Source of the DNA: Tatumella ptyseos
Lineage (GTDB): Bacteria > Pseudomonadota > Gammaproteobacteria > Enterobacterales > Enterobacteriaceae
DNA length: 64,000 nucleotides
NCBI RefSeq assembly: GCF_030552895.1
Contig: NZ_CP130649.1
Location: forward strand, 1,674,001 to 1,738,000
Direction of reading: 5' to 3'
Part shown: positions 9,109 through 17,388 of the stretch, piece by piece
Position numbering within the stretch: position 1 is the first letter of the stretch
How the letters are laid out: each line of letters opens with the position of its first letter
The notes under the pieces: model-generated
Told to the model about the DNA's origin: nothing
The model's database searches: none
What the model saw: only the letters and a program-made list of their open reading frames with translations
Made by a program: the position numbers and the translations under genes

Positions 9109-10029
9109 TTAATAACGAATTTTCGGATCGATAACGGCATAGAGCACGTCAACAATCGCATTAAAGACTATGGTTAATACCCCGACTAAAATCGTCAGGC
9201 TCATGACCAAGGAGTAGTCACGATTTAATGCCCCATTAACGAACAGCTGTCCAATTCCCGGCAGACCGAAGATTGACTCAATTACCATTGAACCGGTGAT
9301 AATGCCGACAAAAGCCGGTCCCATATAGGAGATAACAGGTAATAATGCGGGGCGTAAGGCATGACGTAGTACGATTCTGGATATGGGGAGGCCTTTGGCC
9401 CTGGCGGTACGAATATAATTAGAGTGCATTACCTCTATCATCGAGCCACGCATGATCCGGGCAATACTGGCAATATAGGCCAGTGAGAGTGCCAGCATAG
9501 GCAACAGCACATACTGCCATTGACCACCGTTCCAACCTCCGCCGGGTAGCCATTTTAGCGATATAGCAAACAGCATCACCAGTAAGGGCGCGACCACAAA
9601 ACTCGGTATCACGACCCCCGTCATGGCAATTCCCATTACGGTATAATCTACCCAGCTATTTTGCTTTAATGCGGCAAAAATTCCGGCACTGACCCCGACC
9701 ACTAACGCAAAAACAAAGGCTATTAGCCCCAGTTTGGCAGAAACAGGAAAGGCTTGGCCGACTAAATAGTTTACAGAATAGTCTTTGTATTTAAATGAAG
9801 GGCCAAAGTCGCCGTGCGCGAGTTGCACGAGATAGTTAAAATATTGTTGGCCGATTGGCTCATTGAGATGATATTTAGCTTCAATATTGGCCATCACTTC
9901 CGGAGATAAACTGCGCTCGCTGGTAAAAGGACTCCCGGGTGCCAAACGCATCATAAAGAAAGAGATCGTAATAAGTATAAATAGAGTCGGAATGGCTTCA
10001 ACAAACCGACGGAAAATAAATGTTAACAT
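9109..10029 (-). CDS. oppB: Oligopeptide ABC transporter permease OppB
   Basis: Permease partner of OppC, 306 residues as in E. coli. It shows the N-terminal helix MLTFIFRRFVEAIPTLFILITISFF (split by family convention at about residue 10), six membrane segments in total and the EAA loop NYIRTARAKGLPISRIVLRHAL. It lies 67 bp downstream of oppA, with a small hairpin in the gap that can lower expression of the permease and ATPase genes relative to oppA. Confidence 0.96.
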   Translation of the reverse strand: MLTFIFRRFVEAIPTLFILITISFFMMRLAPGSPFTSERSLSPEVMANIEAKYHLNEPIGQQYFNYLVQLAHGDFGPSFKYKDYSVNYLVGQAFPVSAKLGLIAFVFALVVGVSAGIFAALKQNSWVDYTVMGIAMTGVVIPSFVVAPLLVMLFAISLKWLPGGGWNGGQWQYVLLPMLALSLAYIASIARIMRGSMIEVMHSNYIRTARAKGLPISRIVLRHALRPALLPVISYMGPAFVGIITGSMVIESIFGLPGIGQLFVNGALNRDYSLVMSLTILVGVLTIVFNAIVDVLYAVIDPKIRY

Positions 10030-10063
10030 TGCTTCACCTATCAGGCTTAAGTAAACGAGTTAA

Positions 10064-10083
10064 CCCGGCGCTTTCACACCGGG
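10064..10083 (-). other. Intercistronic hairpin between oppA and oppB
   Basis: CCCGG (10064-10068) and CCGGG (10079-10083) form a short GC-rich stem with a 10-nt loop. No U tract is present. It probably stabilises the oppA 3' end or partly terminates, as often found behind abundant binding-protein genes. Confidence 0.45.
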
Positions 10084-10096
10084 ATTGCCTGTAAAA

Positions 10097-11725
10097 TTAG
10101 TGCTTAATAATATAGAGGTCTTTATCATAAACATTATCGAGTGGATCTTTACCCGTATAGCCCCCGACGTAAGGTTTAACTAAACGCGTGTTAGCATAAT
10201 AGAATACGGGGATATCTGCGGATTGTTGGTCCAATATTTTCTCAGCCTGGCGATAAGCCTCACTTCGGCTGGCCTCATCTGTCGCTTTAACACTCTTCGC
10301 CATCTCGTTATCAAAATTCTTATCTTTGAAGAACGAGGTGTTATTCGAACTGTTAGATAACATATAATTGAGGAACGAACTCGGTTCATTATAATCCGCA
10401 CACCACCCTGCGCGCGCCACATCGAAACTGCCTTGGTGACGAGAATCAATATAAGTTTTCCACTCTTGGTTGACCAGTGTCACATTAACACCGATATTTT
10501 TCTTCCAAATCGCCGCCGCTGCGATGGCGAGTTTTTTGTGAAGATCTGAAGTGTTATATAGCAGTGAGAACTGAAGAGGATGATTAGGACCATACCCTGC
10601 TTCTTGTAAAAGTTTTTTGGCTTCTTCATTCCGTTTCTCTTGACTCCAAGAGAACCACTCTGGCTTATCGATTTGAACACCATCGGTTGCCGGATTAGTG
10701 AAGCTATAGGCAGGGGTTTGCCCTTGGGCCAAGACTTTATTCACAATAATATCGCGGTCTAACCCTAACTTAAGGGCTGTTCTGACTTTAACGTCATTGA
10801 AAGGCGCTTTTTTATTATTTATTTCATAATAATAAGTACAGAGGAAAGGGTCGACGTGCAGCTCTTTAGGATTATTTTTCTGTAATTTTTTAAATAGCTC
10901 AATAGGTAAATTATTGTAGGTTATGTCACTACCGTTGTCCGAGAAATAGCGGTTTACGTCCGTGACTTCTGAAGCGATCGGTAGGAAGGTCACTTTGTTA
11001 ATAACAGTATGAGCGTTATCCCAATAGTTTTTATTTCGGACGACCACAATACTTTCATTAACAGTGTGGCTAGCTAATGTATAGGCGCCGTTACTGACCC
11101 AATGTTCTGGAGAGGTCCATTGGTCGCCATAGGCTTTAATCGCTGGGGCATAAACCGGTGACATCGCAGCATAGATGGTTAATTTATAGAAATAGGGAAT
11201 AGCTTCGGAGAGCGTAACTTGTAAAGTGTGATCGTCTAAAGCCTTCACACCCAATTTCTCTGGCGGAAGTTTACCGGCAATAATCGCATCGATATTCTCG
11301 ACATGACCATATTGCAAGAAACTCGCATAAGGAGAAGCCGTTTTCGGATCGGCTAAACGCTGCCAGCTAAAAACAAAGTCTTGCGCAGTCACCGGTTTAC
11401 CGTTCGACCACTTAGCCTCTTTACGCAAATGGAAAGTCCATACTTTGTTATCCTTTTGCTCCCAACTCTCTGCTACACCTGGAACCACTTGTCCTTGGTT
11501 ATTAGAAATTGCTAATCCTTCAAACAGATCGTGGCTGACGTTACTTTCAGGCACACCCTCAATTTTATGCGGGTCTAGTGATTGAACTTCCCCACCATTA
11601 CCCTTAATTAGCGTCTGATTTTCGGCAAGCTGTACCCCTGCTGGAACTTGTGCAGCAATTACCGACTGCCCCGCCGTCAGCGCCATTAAGACAGCAGTAG
11701 CCATTACGTTCTTAGTCAATTTCAT
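10097..11725 (-). CDS. oppA: Periplasmic oligopeptide-binding protein OppA
   Basis: OppA captures peptides of about two to five residues in the periplasm and passes them to OppBCDF. The 542-residue precursor (E. coli 543) has a signal peptide, residues 1 to about 25 (MKLTKNVMATAVLMALTAGQ, then SVIAA). The SBP family 5 fold shows SLDPHKIEGVPESNV near the N-terminus and WCADYNEPSSFLNYMLSN near residue 435. GGAG lies 8 bp before the ATG at 11725. The longer frame from 11830 would put 35 residues in front of the signal peptide and was rejected. A TATAAT box at 11758-11753 lies 27 bp upstream. Confidence 0.97.
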   Translation of the reverse strand: MKLTKNVMATAVLMALTAGQSVIAAQVPAGVQLAENQTLIKGNGGEVQSLDPHKIEGVPESNVSHDLFEGLAISNNQGQVVPGVAESWEQKDNKVWTFHLRKEAKWSNGKPVTAQDFVFSWQRLADPKTASPYASFLQYGHVENIDAIIAGKLPPEKLGVKALDDHTLQVTLSEAIPYFYKLTIYAAMSPVYAPAIKAYGDQWTSPEHWVSNGAYTLASHTVNESIVVVRNKNYWDNAHTVINKVTFLPIASEVTDVNRYFSDNGSDITYNNLPIELFKKLQKNNPKELHVDPFLCTYYYEINNKKAPFNDVKVRTALKLGLDRDIIVNKVLAQGQTPAYSFTNPATDGVQIDKPEWFSWSQEKRNEEAKKLLQEAGYGPNHPLQFSLLYNTSDLHKKLAIAAAAIWKKNIGVNVTLVNQEWKTYIDSRHQGSFDVARAGWCADYNEPSSFLNYMLSNSSNNTSFFKDKNFDNEMAKSVKATDEASRSEAYRQAEKILDQQSADIPVFYYANTRLVKPYVGGYTGKDPLDNVYDKDLYIIKH

Positions 11726-11878
11726 GTTACGACTCCACACATTTTCATTATAATTATAGGGTTTTTCCCCGGCCCGATTCCTGTCTGTCCAACGACTCAC
11801 TCTTTCATCAACCTTACAGACAATTGACAATTTTTTTACGCGTTAAGCGGTCAAGTTAGTAGTCTATCGTGAACGCTA

Positions 11879-11894
11879 TGTGATGGACCTCACT
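11879..11894. promoter_or_regulatory. CRP-like site upstream of oppA
   Basis: TGTGA-N6-TCACT matches the CRP half-site consensus TGTGA-N6-TCACA at nine of ten positions. Its centre is about 160 bp upstream of the oppA start codon. No well-spaced sigma-70 promoter could be fixed beside it, so its target promoter is unclear. Confidence 0.5.
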
Positions 11895-12212
11895 GATAAT
11901 CATCACATTGTTCACTATTAATACATGCACCTATAAGAGCATCTACTGATTGATCGGGATTTGTCCCTATAAATAACTATAAGCAATATTTATGCCAGAA
12001 TCGCCACTATTGATCGAGCGGTAAGTAATTAACCTAAACGATATTTAAATTTGATTAAAGTGTTTAAACTATTAGGAAGGAATGTATCAGAGTCGTGAAT
12101 AGATACTAAAGTATTATTAATGAAATAAATATCAGCACCAAATAAGTGCACCATTTCAGCATAATGCACTTAAATAATGCAAAACCTCACTCAGCCAGCA
12201 ACATGGCACTAA

Positions 12213-12238
12213 GAAAGTGCAGACTATTTTATCTGCAC
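12213..12238 (-). terminator. Terminator of tdk
   Basis: On the minus strand GTGCAGA (12238-12232) pairs with TCTGCAC (12223-12217) around an 8-nt AT-rich loop, followed by TTTCTT. It starts 26 bp past the tdk stop. Confidence 0.6.
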
Positions 12239-12263
12239 CAACCTTCATGATAAAAATTATCGA

Positions 12264-12917
12264 TTAATCTGAGGAAATCTTACCGAAAATAGCTTCTTCG
12301 CCGCCCTGCTCAATCGCTTGCCAATAATGCTTACGGCATACCGAAATATATTGATCATTACCACCGATAACCACTTGCGCCCCATCATGGAAGGGACGAC
12401 CCTCAGCATTTAACCGCAGCACCATATTCGCCTTACGGCCACAATGACACACTGTTTTCAACTCTACGAGTTTGTCTGCCCAGGCAAGTAAATATAAACT
12501 CCCTTGAAATAATTCACCGCGAAAATCAGTTCTTAAGCCGTAACACAATACGGGTATATTCAAATGGTCAGTAACATAGGTTAGTTGTTTCACTTGTTCA
12601 CGAGTTAGAAACTGCGACTCATCAATTAAGATACAATGAAGCTCTTGTGTTTCATTAGCCTGTTTAATCTCATGAAAGAGATCAGTACCTGGACTAAAAA
12701 GTGCGGCACTACTGGATAAGCCTATTCTCGACGCAACACGTCCCTTACCATATCGATCGTCAATCTCTGCAGTAAAAATTAAAGTGCGCATTCCCCTTTC
12801 CTGATAATTGTAAGAGGACTGTAATAGAGACGTAGATTTTCCTGCATTCATCGCAGAATAGTAAAAATAGAGCTGTGCCACGGAAGGATTCTCATTAAAA
12901 ATGTAAAGCCCGATCAT
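12264..12917 (-). CDS. tdk: Thymidine kinase
   Basis: Tdk phosphorylates thymidine to dTMP in the salvage pathway. Walker A is [11 protein letters not shown]. The lid and zinc region shows [13 protein letters not shown] and a later Cys in VCRKHYW. The catalytic base region is [10 protein letters not shown]. From the ATG at 12917, with AAAGGGG 7 bp upstream, the protein has 217 residues, 12 more at the N-terminus than E. coli (205). A GTG at 12881 would start exactly at the family N-terminus ([10 protein letters not shown]) but has only a weak GAG upstream. Both starts are possible. Confidence 0.93.
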   Translation of the reverse strand: MIGLYIFNENPSVAQLYFYYSAMNAGKSTSLLQSSYNYQERGMRTLIFTAEIDDRYGKGRVASRIGLSSSAALFSPGTDLFHEIKQANETQELHCILIDESQFLTREQVKQLTYVTDHLNIPVLCYGLRTDFRGELFQGSLYLLAWADKLVELKTVCHCGRKANMVLRLNAEGRPFHDGAQVVIGGNDQYISVCRKHYWQAIEQGGEEAIFGKISSD

Positions 12918-12986
12918 ACCATAGCCCCTTTTGCATCAGGGGATTAAATCTCGGCGGATAATAAATGCTTTCGCTACGGGAACAAG

Positions 12987-13016
12987 TTGCAATAAGATAA
13001 CCCTAGGTAATATCAT
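12987..13016 (+). promoter_or_regulatory. Probable hns promoter
   Basis: TTGCAA (12987-12992) and TATCAT (13011-13016) are separated by 18 bp. They lie about 40 bp upstream of the hns start codon and read toward it. The call rests on consensus match and position only. Confidence 0.5.
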
Positions 13017-13053
13017 AAAAATTACTAATGGAATTTTCCGACGAGGATCACTA

Positions 13054-13461
13054 ATGAGTGGCCAACTTCTTTCCTTAAACAACTACCGTTTGTTACGTGC
13101 TGAAGCCCGTAATTTCTCTTTAGAAACTCTCTGCGACATAGTGGATAAATTTACGGCTATCGTCGAAGAACGTCGTGAAGAGCAAGCAAGTGAAGGCGCT
13201 AAAGCCGTCGAACATGCTAAAAGAGTCGATAAAATCCGCGAGATGATGCTGTCCGAGGGTATTGATATCAGTGAATTAATGCAACAAGATAAAAGTGTAG
13301 TAGCCGTTAAGAAAACGCGTGAAAAACGCCCGGCAAAATATGAATACACTGATTCATCGGGAATCCATCAAACCTGGACGGGTCAAGGGCGTACCCCTTC
13401 AATTATCCAGAAAGCCCTCGATAATGGCGATTCTCTAGAAAAATTCCTAATTAAAAGTTAA
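13054..13461 (+). CDS. hns: Histone-like nucleoid structuring protein H-NS
   Basis: H-NS coats AT-rich DNA, bridges duplexes and silences genes. The 135-residue protein has the N-terminal dimerisation helices (1-65, with LLRAEARNFSLETL and the coiled coil EERREEQASEGAKAVEHAKRV), a central linker and the C-terminal DNA-binding domain. That domain (about 90-135) carries the minor-groove motif TWTGQGRTP. The oligomerisation part is clearly more diverged from E. coli than its neighbours are. The location next to galU and tdk identifies it as the hns locus. GAGG precedes the ATG at 13054. The longer frame from 12931 is not supported. Confidence 0.95.
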   Translation: MSGQLLSLNNYRLLRAEARNFSLETLCDIVDKFTAIVEERREEQASEGAKAVEHAKRVDKIREMMLSEGIDISELMQQDKSVVAVKKTREKRPAKYEYTDSSGIHQTWTGQGRTPSIIQKALDNGDSLEKFLIKS

Positions 13462-13491
13462 AAAAAACCGCCAATTCATGGCGGTTTTTTT
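13462..13491. terminator. Bidirectional terminator between hns and galU
   Basis: AAAAAACCGCC (13462-13472) pairs with GGCGGTTTTTT (13480-13490) around a 7-nt loop. The A and T runs make it effective on both strands for the convergent genes. Confidence 0.88.
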
Positions 13492-13512
13492 ATAAGCTAT
13501 GCATTCAAAAAA

Positions 13513-14412
13513 CTATTTAACGTTCTCTGATAACCAAGCTTTAAAGTCTTCACCCAACACTGGGTGACGAACACCGTATTCGACGAAAGCTTGCATGTAA
13601 CCTAGCTTGTTACCACAGTCGTGGCTCACACCTTTAAGGTGGTAAGCTTCGACAGTCTCTTTCTCCATCATCATTGCAATAGAGTCAGTAAGTTGGATTT
13701 CTCCACCCGCGCCCGCAGGGGTTTTCGCCAACAATGGCCAAATGTCTGCAGAGAGTACGTAACGACCTACTACCGCTAAGTTTGACGGAGACTCTGAAGC
13801 CTTAGGTTTTTCTACAACGCCTACCATTGGTGCACTGTCACCAGGTTGTAATGTCGCACCTTGGCAGTCTACAACACCGTAAGCGGTCACGTCTTCAACC
13901 GGTTCAACCATGATCTGGCTACGGCCAGTTGATTCGAAGCGTGATAACATTTCAGCAAGGTTATCTTTCTTCGGATTAGATTCGTATTCATCAATGATGA
14001 CATCAGGTAAGATTACCGCAAAAGGTTCATTGCCTACGACTGGGTGTGCACACATTACAGCATGACCTAACCCTTTCGCCTCGCCTTGACGGACTTGCAT
14101 GATAGTCACGTGTGGAGGACAAATCCCTTGAATTTCATCTAACAGCTGACGCTTGACACGTTTTTCAAGCATTGCTTCTAATTCAAAGCTCGTATCGAAA
14201 TGGTTTTCAATCGAGTTTTTAGAAGAGTGTGTCACTAACACTATTTCATTGATGCCCGCAGCGATACATTCATTCACCACGTATTGAATTAAAGGCTTAT
14301 CAACCAGCGGTAACATCTCTTTTGGGATAGCTTTTGTCGCAGGTAACATTCTAGTACCTAATCCTGCAACGGGAATTACAGCTTTTCTAATTTTAGAAAC
14401 GGGAGCAGACAT
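13513..14412 (-). CDS. galU: UTP-glucose-1-phosphate uridylyltransferase GalU
   Basis: GalU makes UDP-glucose from UTP and glucose-1-phosphate, feeding lipopolysaccharide, osmoregulated glucan and trehalose synthesis. The 299-residue protein (E. coli 302) carries the nucleotide-binding loop [21 protein letters not shown], seen here as two adjoining halves, and the substrate-binding segments [14 protein letters not shown] and [10 protein letters not shown]. The start at 14412 was chosen by alignment over an ATG at 14445; GAGG lies about 10 bp upstream. It follows rssB on the same strand with a 132-bp gap. Confidence 0.97.
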   Translation of the reverse strand: MSAPVSKIRKAVIPVAGLGTRMLPATKAIPKEMLPLVDKPLIQYVVNECIAAGINEIVLVTHSSKNSIENHFDTSFELEAMLEKRVKRQLLDEIQGICPPHVTIMQVRQGEAKGLGHAVMCAHPVVGNEPFAVILPDVIIDEYESNPKKDNLAEMLSRFESTGRSQIMVEPVEDVTAYGVVDCQGATLQPGDSAPMVGVVEKPKASESPSNLAVVGRYVLSADIWPLLAKTPAGAGGEIQLTDSIAMMMEKETVEAYHLKGVSHDCGNKLGYMQAFVEYGVRHPVLGEDFKAWLSENVK

Positions 14413-14544
14413 CAAACAAACCTCGTTAGTTTGGCAGATTGCCAAAACATCCTTTAAAGAAACTAAATAATATCATAACAGTTAGTAAGAATTATCTAGA
14501 AAAAATAAAAATAGTTTAAGTATAAAAAGAGTTCATCAAGTTAA

Positions 14545-15558
14545 TTACGAAAAACGTAACCATAACTTCCGCGGTCCATTCCACACTTCACATTCAGCAC
14601 TTTGTAATAATAACCGTTGTTCTTGGACAGAATCGTGGTAATAACGCCCTAGGGCCAAATCCTTTATCAAAGTGGTGTGCCTTTGGTCATGATGAACGAT
14701 ACAAGATAACCCACTGTTTACGATTAACAGATGACCACGGGAACGATTAAAATACCCAATTACTAAGGGATATTCATCATGCAACCCAGACTTTTTTAAC
14801 AAAAGTTGTAAGTCATGCAGTACTGAAGTTAATGCGGGAAGATAATCAGTATGGGAAGTAATGTGCTTTTTCAATAGATCATTAAAGAATGCTCTAAATA
14901 GCAGAGCGGTAACTGCCCCATACTCTCCTACCCACTCTGCATCAAATATATAGAAGCCAAATTCATGGTCTGATAACTCTGCAATATCGATAATTAATCC
15001 ATTGTTTTCACTAGTATTGAGTTGACGATAACCGACATGGCATCCAGCAACAGTCAAATGGGCAGGAGGTTGCAGATTTCTGAGTAAGGCGAGAGATTCT
15101 TCAGGAAAAGAAACCAGATGGTTCCATTCTTGCTGTAACTTATCGTTTTCATCTATCTGAGAGCTGAACATATCGGGATACACGGCTTCAACCAGTAAGG
15201 TTTTTAGGGCTACAACATCCGTTAATGGCTTCAAGATAACATCATAAACCCCGGCCCGCATCACAGCAGCAATAAGATTAACGTCTTGGGTATCAGTCAA
15301 CGCAATAATTGGCGTCTGCACCGTCGCGGCATGTAATTGTTTGATGAGCGGAACCGCTGGAATGTCCAGTAGATTGAGACCGCAGACAATCAGGGTAACA
15401 TCATGTTGCTCAACAAGGTCTAATCCTTCTTCACCGCTGTCAGTTTTTATCACTTGCGCACCGGCATAGTGTAAAAATTCAGCCAGTACCGCGTCACAGA
15501 CGGGATCATTGTCAATGATTACCACAATTTTATTGGTTAAGAAATTTTCCACACTCAT
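14545..15558 (-). CDS. rssB: RssB, sigma-S proteolysis adaptor with degenerate receiver domain
   Basis: RssB binds the stationary-phase sigma factor and hands it to the ClpXP protease. The 337-residue protein (same length as E. coli) has an N-terminal response-regulator receiver domain (about 8-130), a linker helix around 130-165 and a C-terminal PP2C-like pseudophosphatase domain. The receiver has lost key residues: the phospho-acceptor Asp (E. coli Asp58) is Gly60, encoded by GGT, and one of the two metal-binding acids is Asn17. Thr88 and Lys110 are kept. The conserved MPxxxG after the acceptor is also gone. Position next to galU and hns supports the identity. Phosphorylation control is therefore unlikely in the usual form. 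Confidence 0.9.
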   Translation of the reverse strand: MSVENFLTNKIVVIIDNDPVCDAVLAEFLHYAGAQVIKTDSGEEGLDLVEQHDVTLIVCGLNLLDIPAVPLIKQLHAATVQTPIIALTDTQDVNLIAAVMRAGVYDVILKPLTDVVALKTLLVEAVYPDMFSSQIDENDKLQQEWNHLVSFPEESLALLRNLQPPAHLTVAGCHVGYRQLNTSENNGLIIDIAELSDHEFGFYIFDAEWVGEYGAVTALLFRAFFNDLLKKHITSHTDYLPALTSVLHDLQLLLKKSGLHDEYPLVIGYFNRSRGHLLIVNSGLSCIVHHDQRHTTLIKDLALGRYYHDSVQEQRLLLQSAECEVWNGPRKLWLRFS

Positions 15559-15722
15559 CTACCTGCACTTTCATTTATACTGCTTGCTAAGTAAAACTTT
15601 CTGCGAAAAGCTTCACTCAGCTTAAGATATTGAAGTGAGTATAGCTGAAGTTTCTTGACTCGTTGTTCAATATTAAACAATTAAGAGTTTTGGATATCAT
15701 TCCCCTTCATAAGAGAATTATT

Positions 15723-16184
15723 GTGCAACCAGACCTATGTCCATGTGGAAGCCTAAACCCGTTAGAACATTGTTGTCGTCCACTAATCAGGGGCGATGCT
15801 CACGCGTTATCGGCTGAGCAATTGATGCGCTCACGTTACACTGCTTATGCAATGAACGCTTATTCGTATATAACGGAGACGTGGCATAGCTCTACTCGTC
15901 ATCCAACGTTAGCACACCTACTTGAACAAGAAAGCGTGGGGATACAGTGGCAAGGGCTAACAATTATTGAGACTCACGCTGGGCCCGTCGTTGATGAAGC
16001 CTTTGTTACCTTCTTCGCCCGCTATAAAAGTGATCAGCAGCCTGGCTGGATTTACGAAACTTCACGTTTTGTTCATGAAAATAATCGCTGGTATTATATT
16101 GACGGGGTTCATAAAATGCCGGGCCGTAATGAGATTTGTCCTTGCGGCTCACTAAAAAAATTTAAAAAATGCTGTGCACGCTAA
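15723..16184 (+). CDS. ychJ: YchJ family SEC-C motif protein
   Basis: A 153-residue protein (E. coli YchJ 152) with a zinc-binding SEC-C motif at each end: CPCGSLNPLEHCC near residue 6 and CPCGSLKKFKKCC at the C-terminus, around a UPF0225 core (LMRSRYTAY, WYYIDG). The molecular function is unknown; SEC-C motifs are found in SecA and bind partner proteins. The start is GTG at 15723, at the family N-terminus. An ATG at 15663 adds 20 unconserved residues. It is divergent from rssB and 46 bp before purU. Confidence 0.9.
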   Translation: MQPDLCPCGSLNPLEHCCRPLIRGDAHALSAEQLMRSRYTAYAMNAYSYITETWHSSTRHPTLAHLLEQESVGIQWQGLTIIETHAGPVVDEAFVTFFARYKSDQQPGWIYETSRFVHENNRWYYIDGVHKMPGRNEICPCGSLKKFKKCCAR

Positions 16185-16230
16185 GCTTTGTTAGCACACA
16201 GTTATACTATGCAACACAGGATCAGCTTTA

Positions 16231-17079
16231 ATGTCAGCGAAAAATATTGAACGTAAAATTCTCCGTACCATCTGCCCCGATGCTAAGGGCTTAATCGCTA
16301 AAATTACGAATATCTGTTACAAGCATGAATTAAATATCGTTCAAAATAATGAATTCGTCGACCACCGCACTGGTCGTTTTTTCATGCGTACCGAGTTAGA
16401 AGGAATTTTTAATGACTCAACACTGTTAGCGGATCTTGACGGGGCGCTACCAAGCGGCTCACTTCGTGAACTGCATGCTGCGGGACGTCGTCGCATTGTC
16501 ATTATGGTCACTCGTGAAGCACATTGTTTAGGTGACCTGTTAATGAAAAGCGCGTTCGGCGGTTTAGACGTGGAAATTGCGGCAGTGATAGGTAATCATG
16601 ACACCTTGAAATCATTAGTTGAGCGTTTCGATATTCCTTTTATCCACATTAGTCATGACAATCTGACACGTGAAGCACACGATACTCAAATGGCAGACTG
16701 CATCGACCAATATCAGCCTGACTATGTGGTATTGGCGAAATATATGCGTGTATTAACGCCTGAATTCGTTAAACGTTTTCCTAACCAAATTATTAATATT
16801 CACCACTCCTTTCTCCCTGCATTCATCGGCGCTCGCCCCTATCACCAGGCTTATGAACGTGGCGTAAAACTCATTGGTGCCACCGCGCATTACGTAAATG
16901 ATAACTTGGATGAAGGTCCAATCATTATGCAGGATGTAATCAACATTGACCACAGCTATACCGCGGAAGAGATGATCCGTGCTGGACGCGATGTTGAGAA
17001 AAATGTGCTAAGCCGTGCTGTCGATAAAGTCTTGGCACAGCGTGTATTTGTGTACGGAAATCGTACAATAATATTATAG
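16231..17079 (+). CDS. purU: Formyltetrahydrofolate deformylase PurU
   Basis: PurU hydrolyses 10-formyltetrahydrofolate to formate and tetrahydrofolate. This supplies formate for PurT and balances the folate pool. The 282-residue protein (E. coli 280) has an N-terminal ACT regulatory domain (about 10-90, starting TICPDAKGLIAKITNICYKH) and a formyltransferase-like domain. In the latter the active-site segment INIHHSFLPAFIGARPYHQA and later HYVNDNLDEGPII are visible. AGGA lies about 10 bp before the ATG. Followed by tRNA-Tyr as in E. coli. Confidence 0.96.
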   Translation: MSAKNIERKILRTICPDAKGLIAKITNICYKHELNIVQNNEFVDHRTGRFFMRTELEGIFNDSTLLADLDGALPSGSLRELHAAGRRRIVIMVTREAHCLGDLLMKSAFGGLDVEIAAVIGNHDTLKSLVERFDIPFIHISHDNLTREAHDTQMADCIDQYQPDYVVLAKYMRVLTPEFVKRFPNQIINIHHSFLPAFIGARPYHQAYERGVKLIGATAHYVNDNLDEGPIIMQDVINIDHSYTAEEMIRAGRDVEKNVLSRAVDKVLAQRVFVYGNRTIIL

Positions 17080-17155
17080 AGTAGATCATTTGATTATTAT
17101 TGCGTCGGCTTTCGCACAGAAACAAAGCACTTGATTGAATATCGTTGATTTCCAC

Positions 17156-17183
17156 TTTACTCGGTAAGCGTTTTTGCTATTAT
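17156..17183 (+). promoter_or_regulatory. Promoter of the tRNA-Tyr gene
   Basis: TTTACT (17156-17161) and TATTAT (17178-17183) are 16 bp apart. They are followed by a GC-rich stretch (GCCGCC) at the expected start, the discriminator typical of stringently controlled stable-RNA promoters. The call is based on sequence and position. Confidence 0.6.
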
Positions 17184-17186
17184 GCC

Positions 17187-17210
17187 GCCACATCCGGCAA
17201 CGGATGTGGC
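17187..17210 (+). other. 10-bp hairpin with GCAA tetraloop in the tRNA-Tyr leader
   Basis: GCCACATCCG (17187-17196) pairs perfectly with CGGATGTGGC (17201-17210) around GCAA, a GNRA-type loop. It starts within a few bases of the predicted transcription start and ends 9 bp before the mature tRNA, so it forms nearly the whole 5' leader of the precursor. Confidence 0.7.
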
Positions 17211-17219
17211 TTAGTATTA

Positions 17220-17304
<85 letters not shown>

Positions 17305-17388
17305 CTTCTCTTTTTCACTTATCTCTTCCATGACATTCCACTCAATTCTCGTTACCATAACGAAAACTGAATCAATTAGGATGTCGAC

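Larger units (their letters stand above)
11726..12263. other. Gene-free gap between oppA and tdk (538 bp)
   Basis: I see no convincing gene on either strand. E. coli carries adhE and ychE between oppA and tdk; both are missing here. The gap holds an oppA upstream region with a CRP-like site (11879-11894), an 8-bp inverted repeat TAAGTGCA / TGCACTTA (12143-12150 and 12165-12172) and the tdk terminator (12213-12238). The rest is AT-rich sequence without evident structure. Confidence 0.6.

Noticed and set aside
14545..15558. RssB as a pseudogene because of its degenerate receiver.
   Set aside because: The frame is full length, the C-terminal domain is well conserved and there is no stop or frameshift. 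Loss of phosphorylation is more likely than loss of function.
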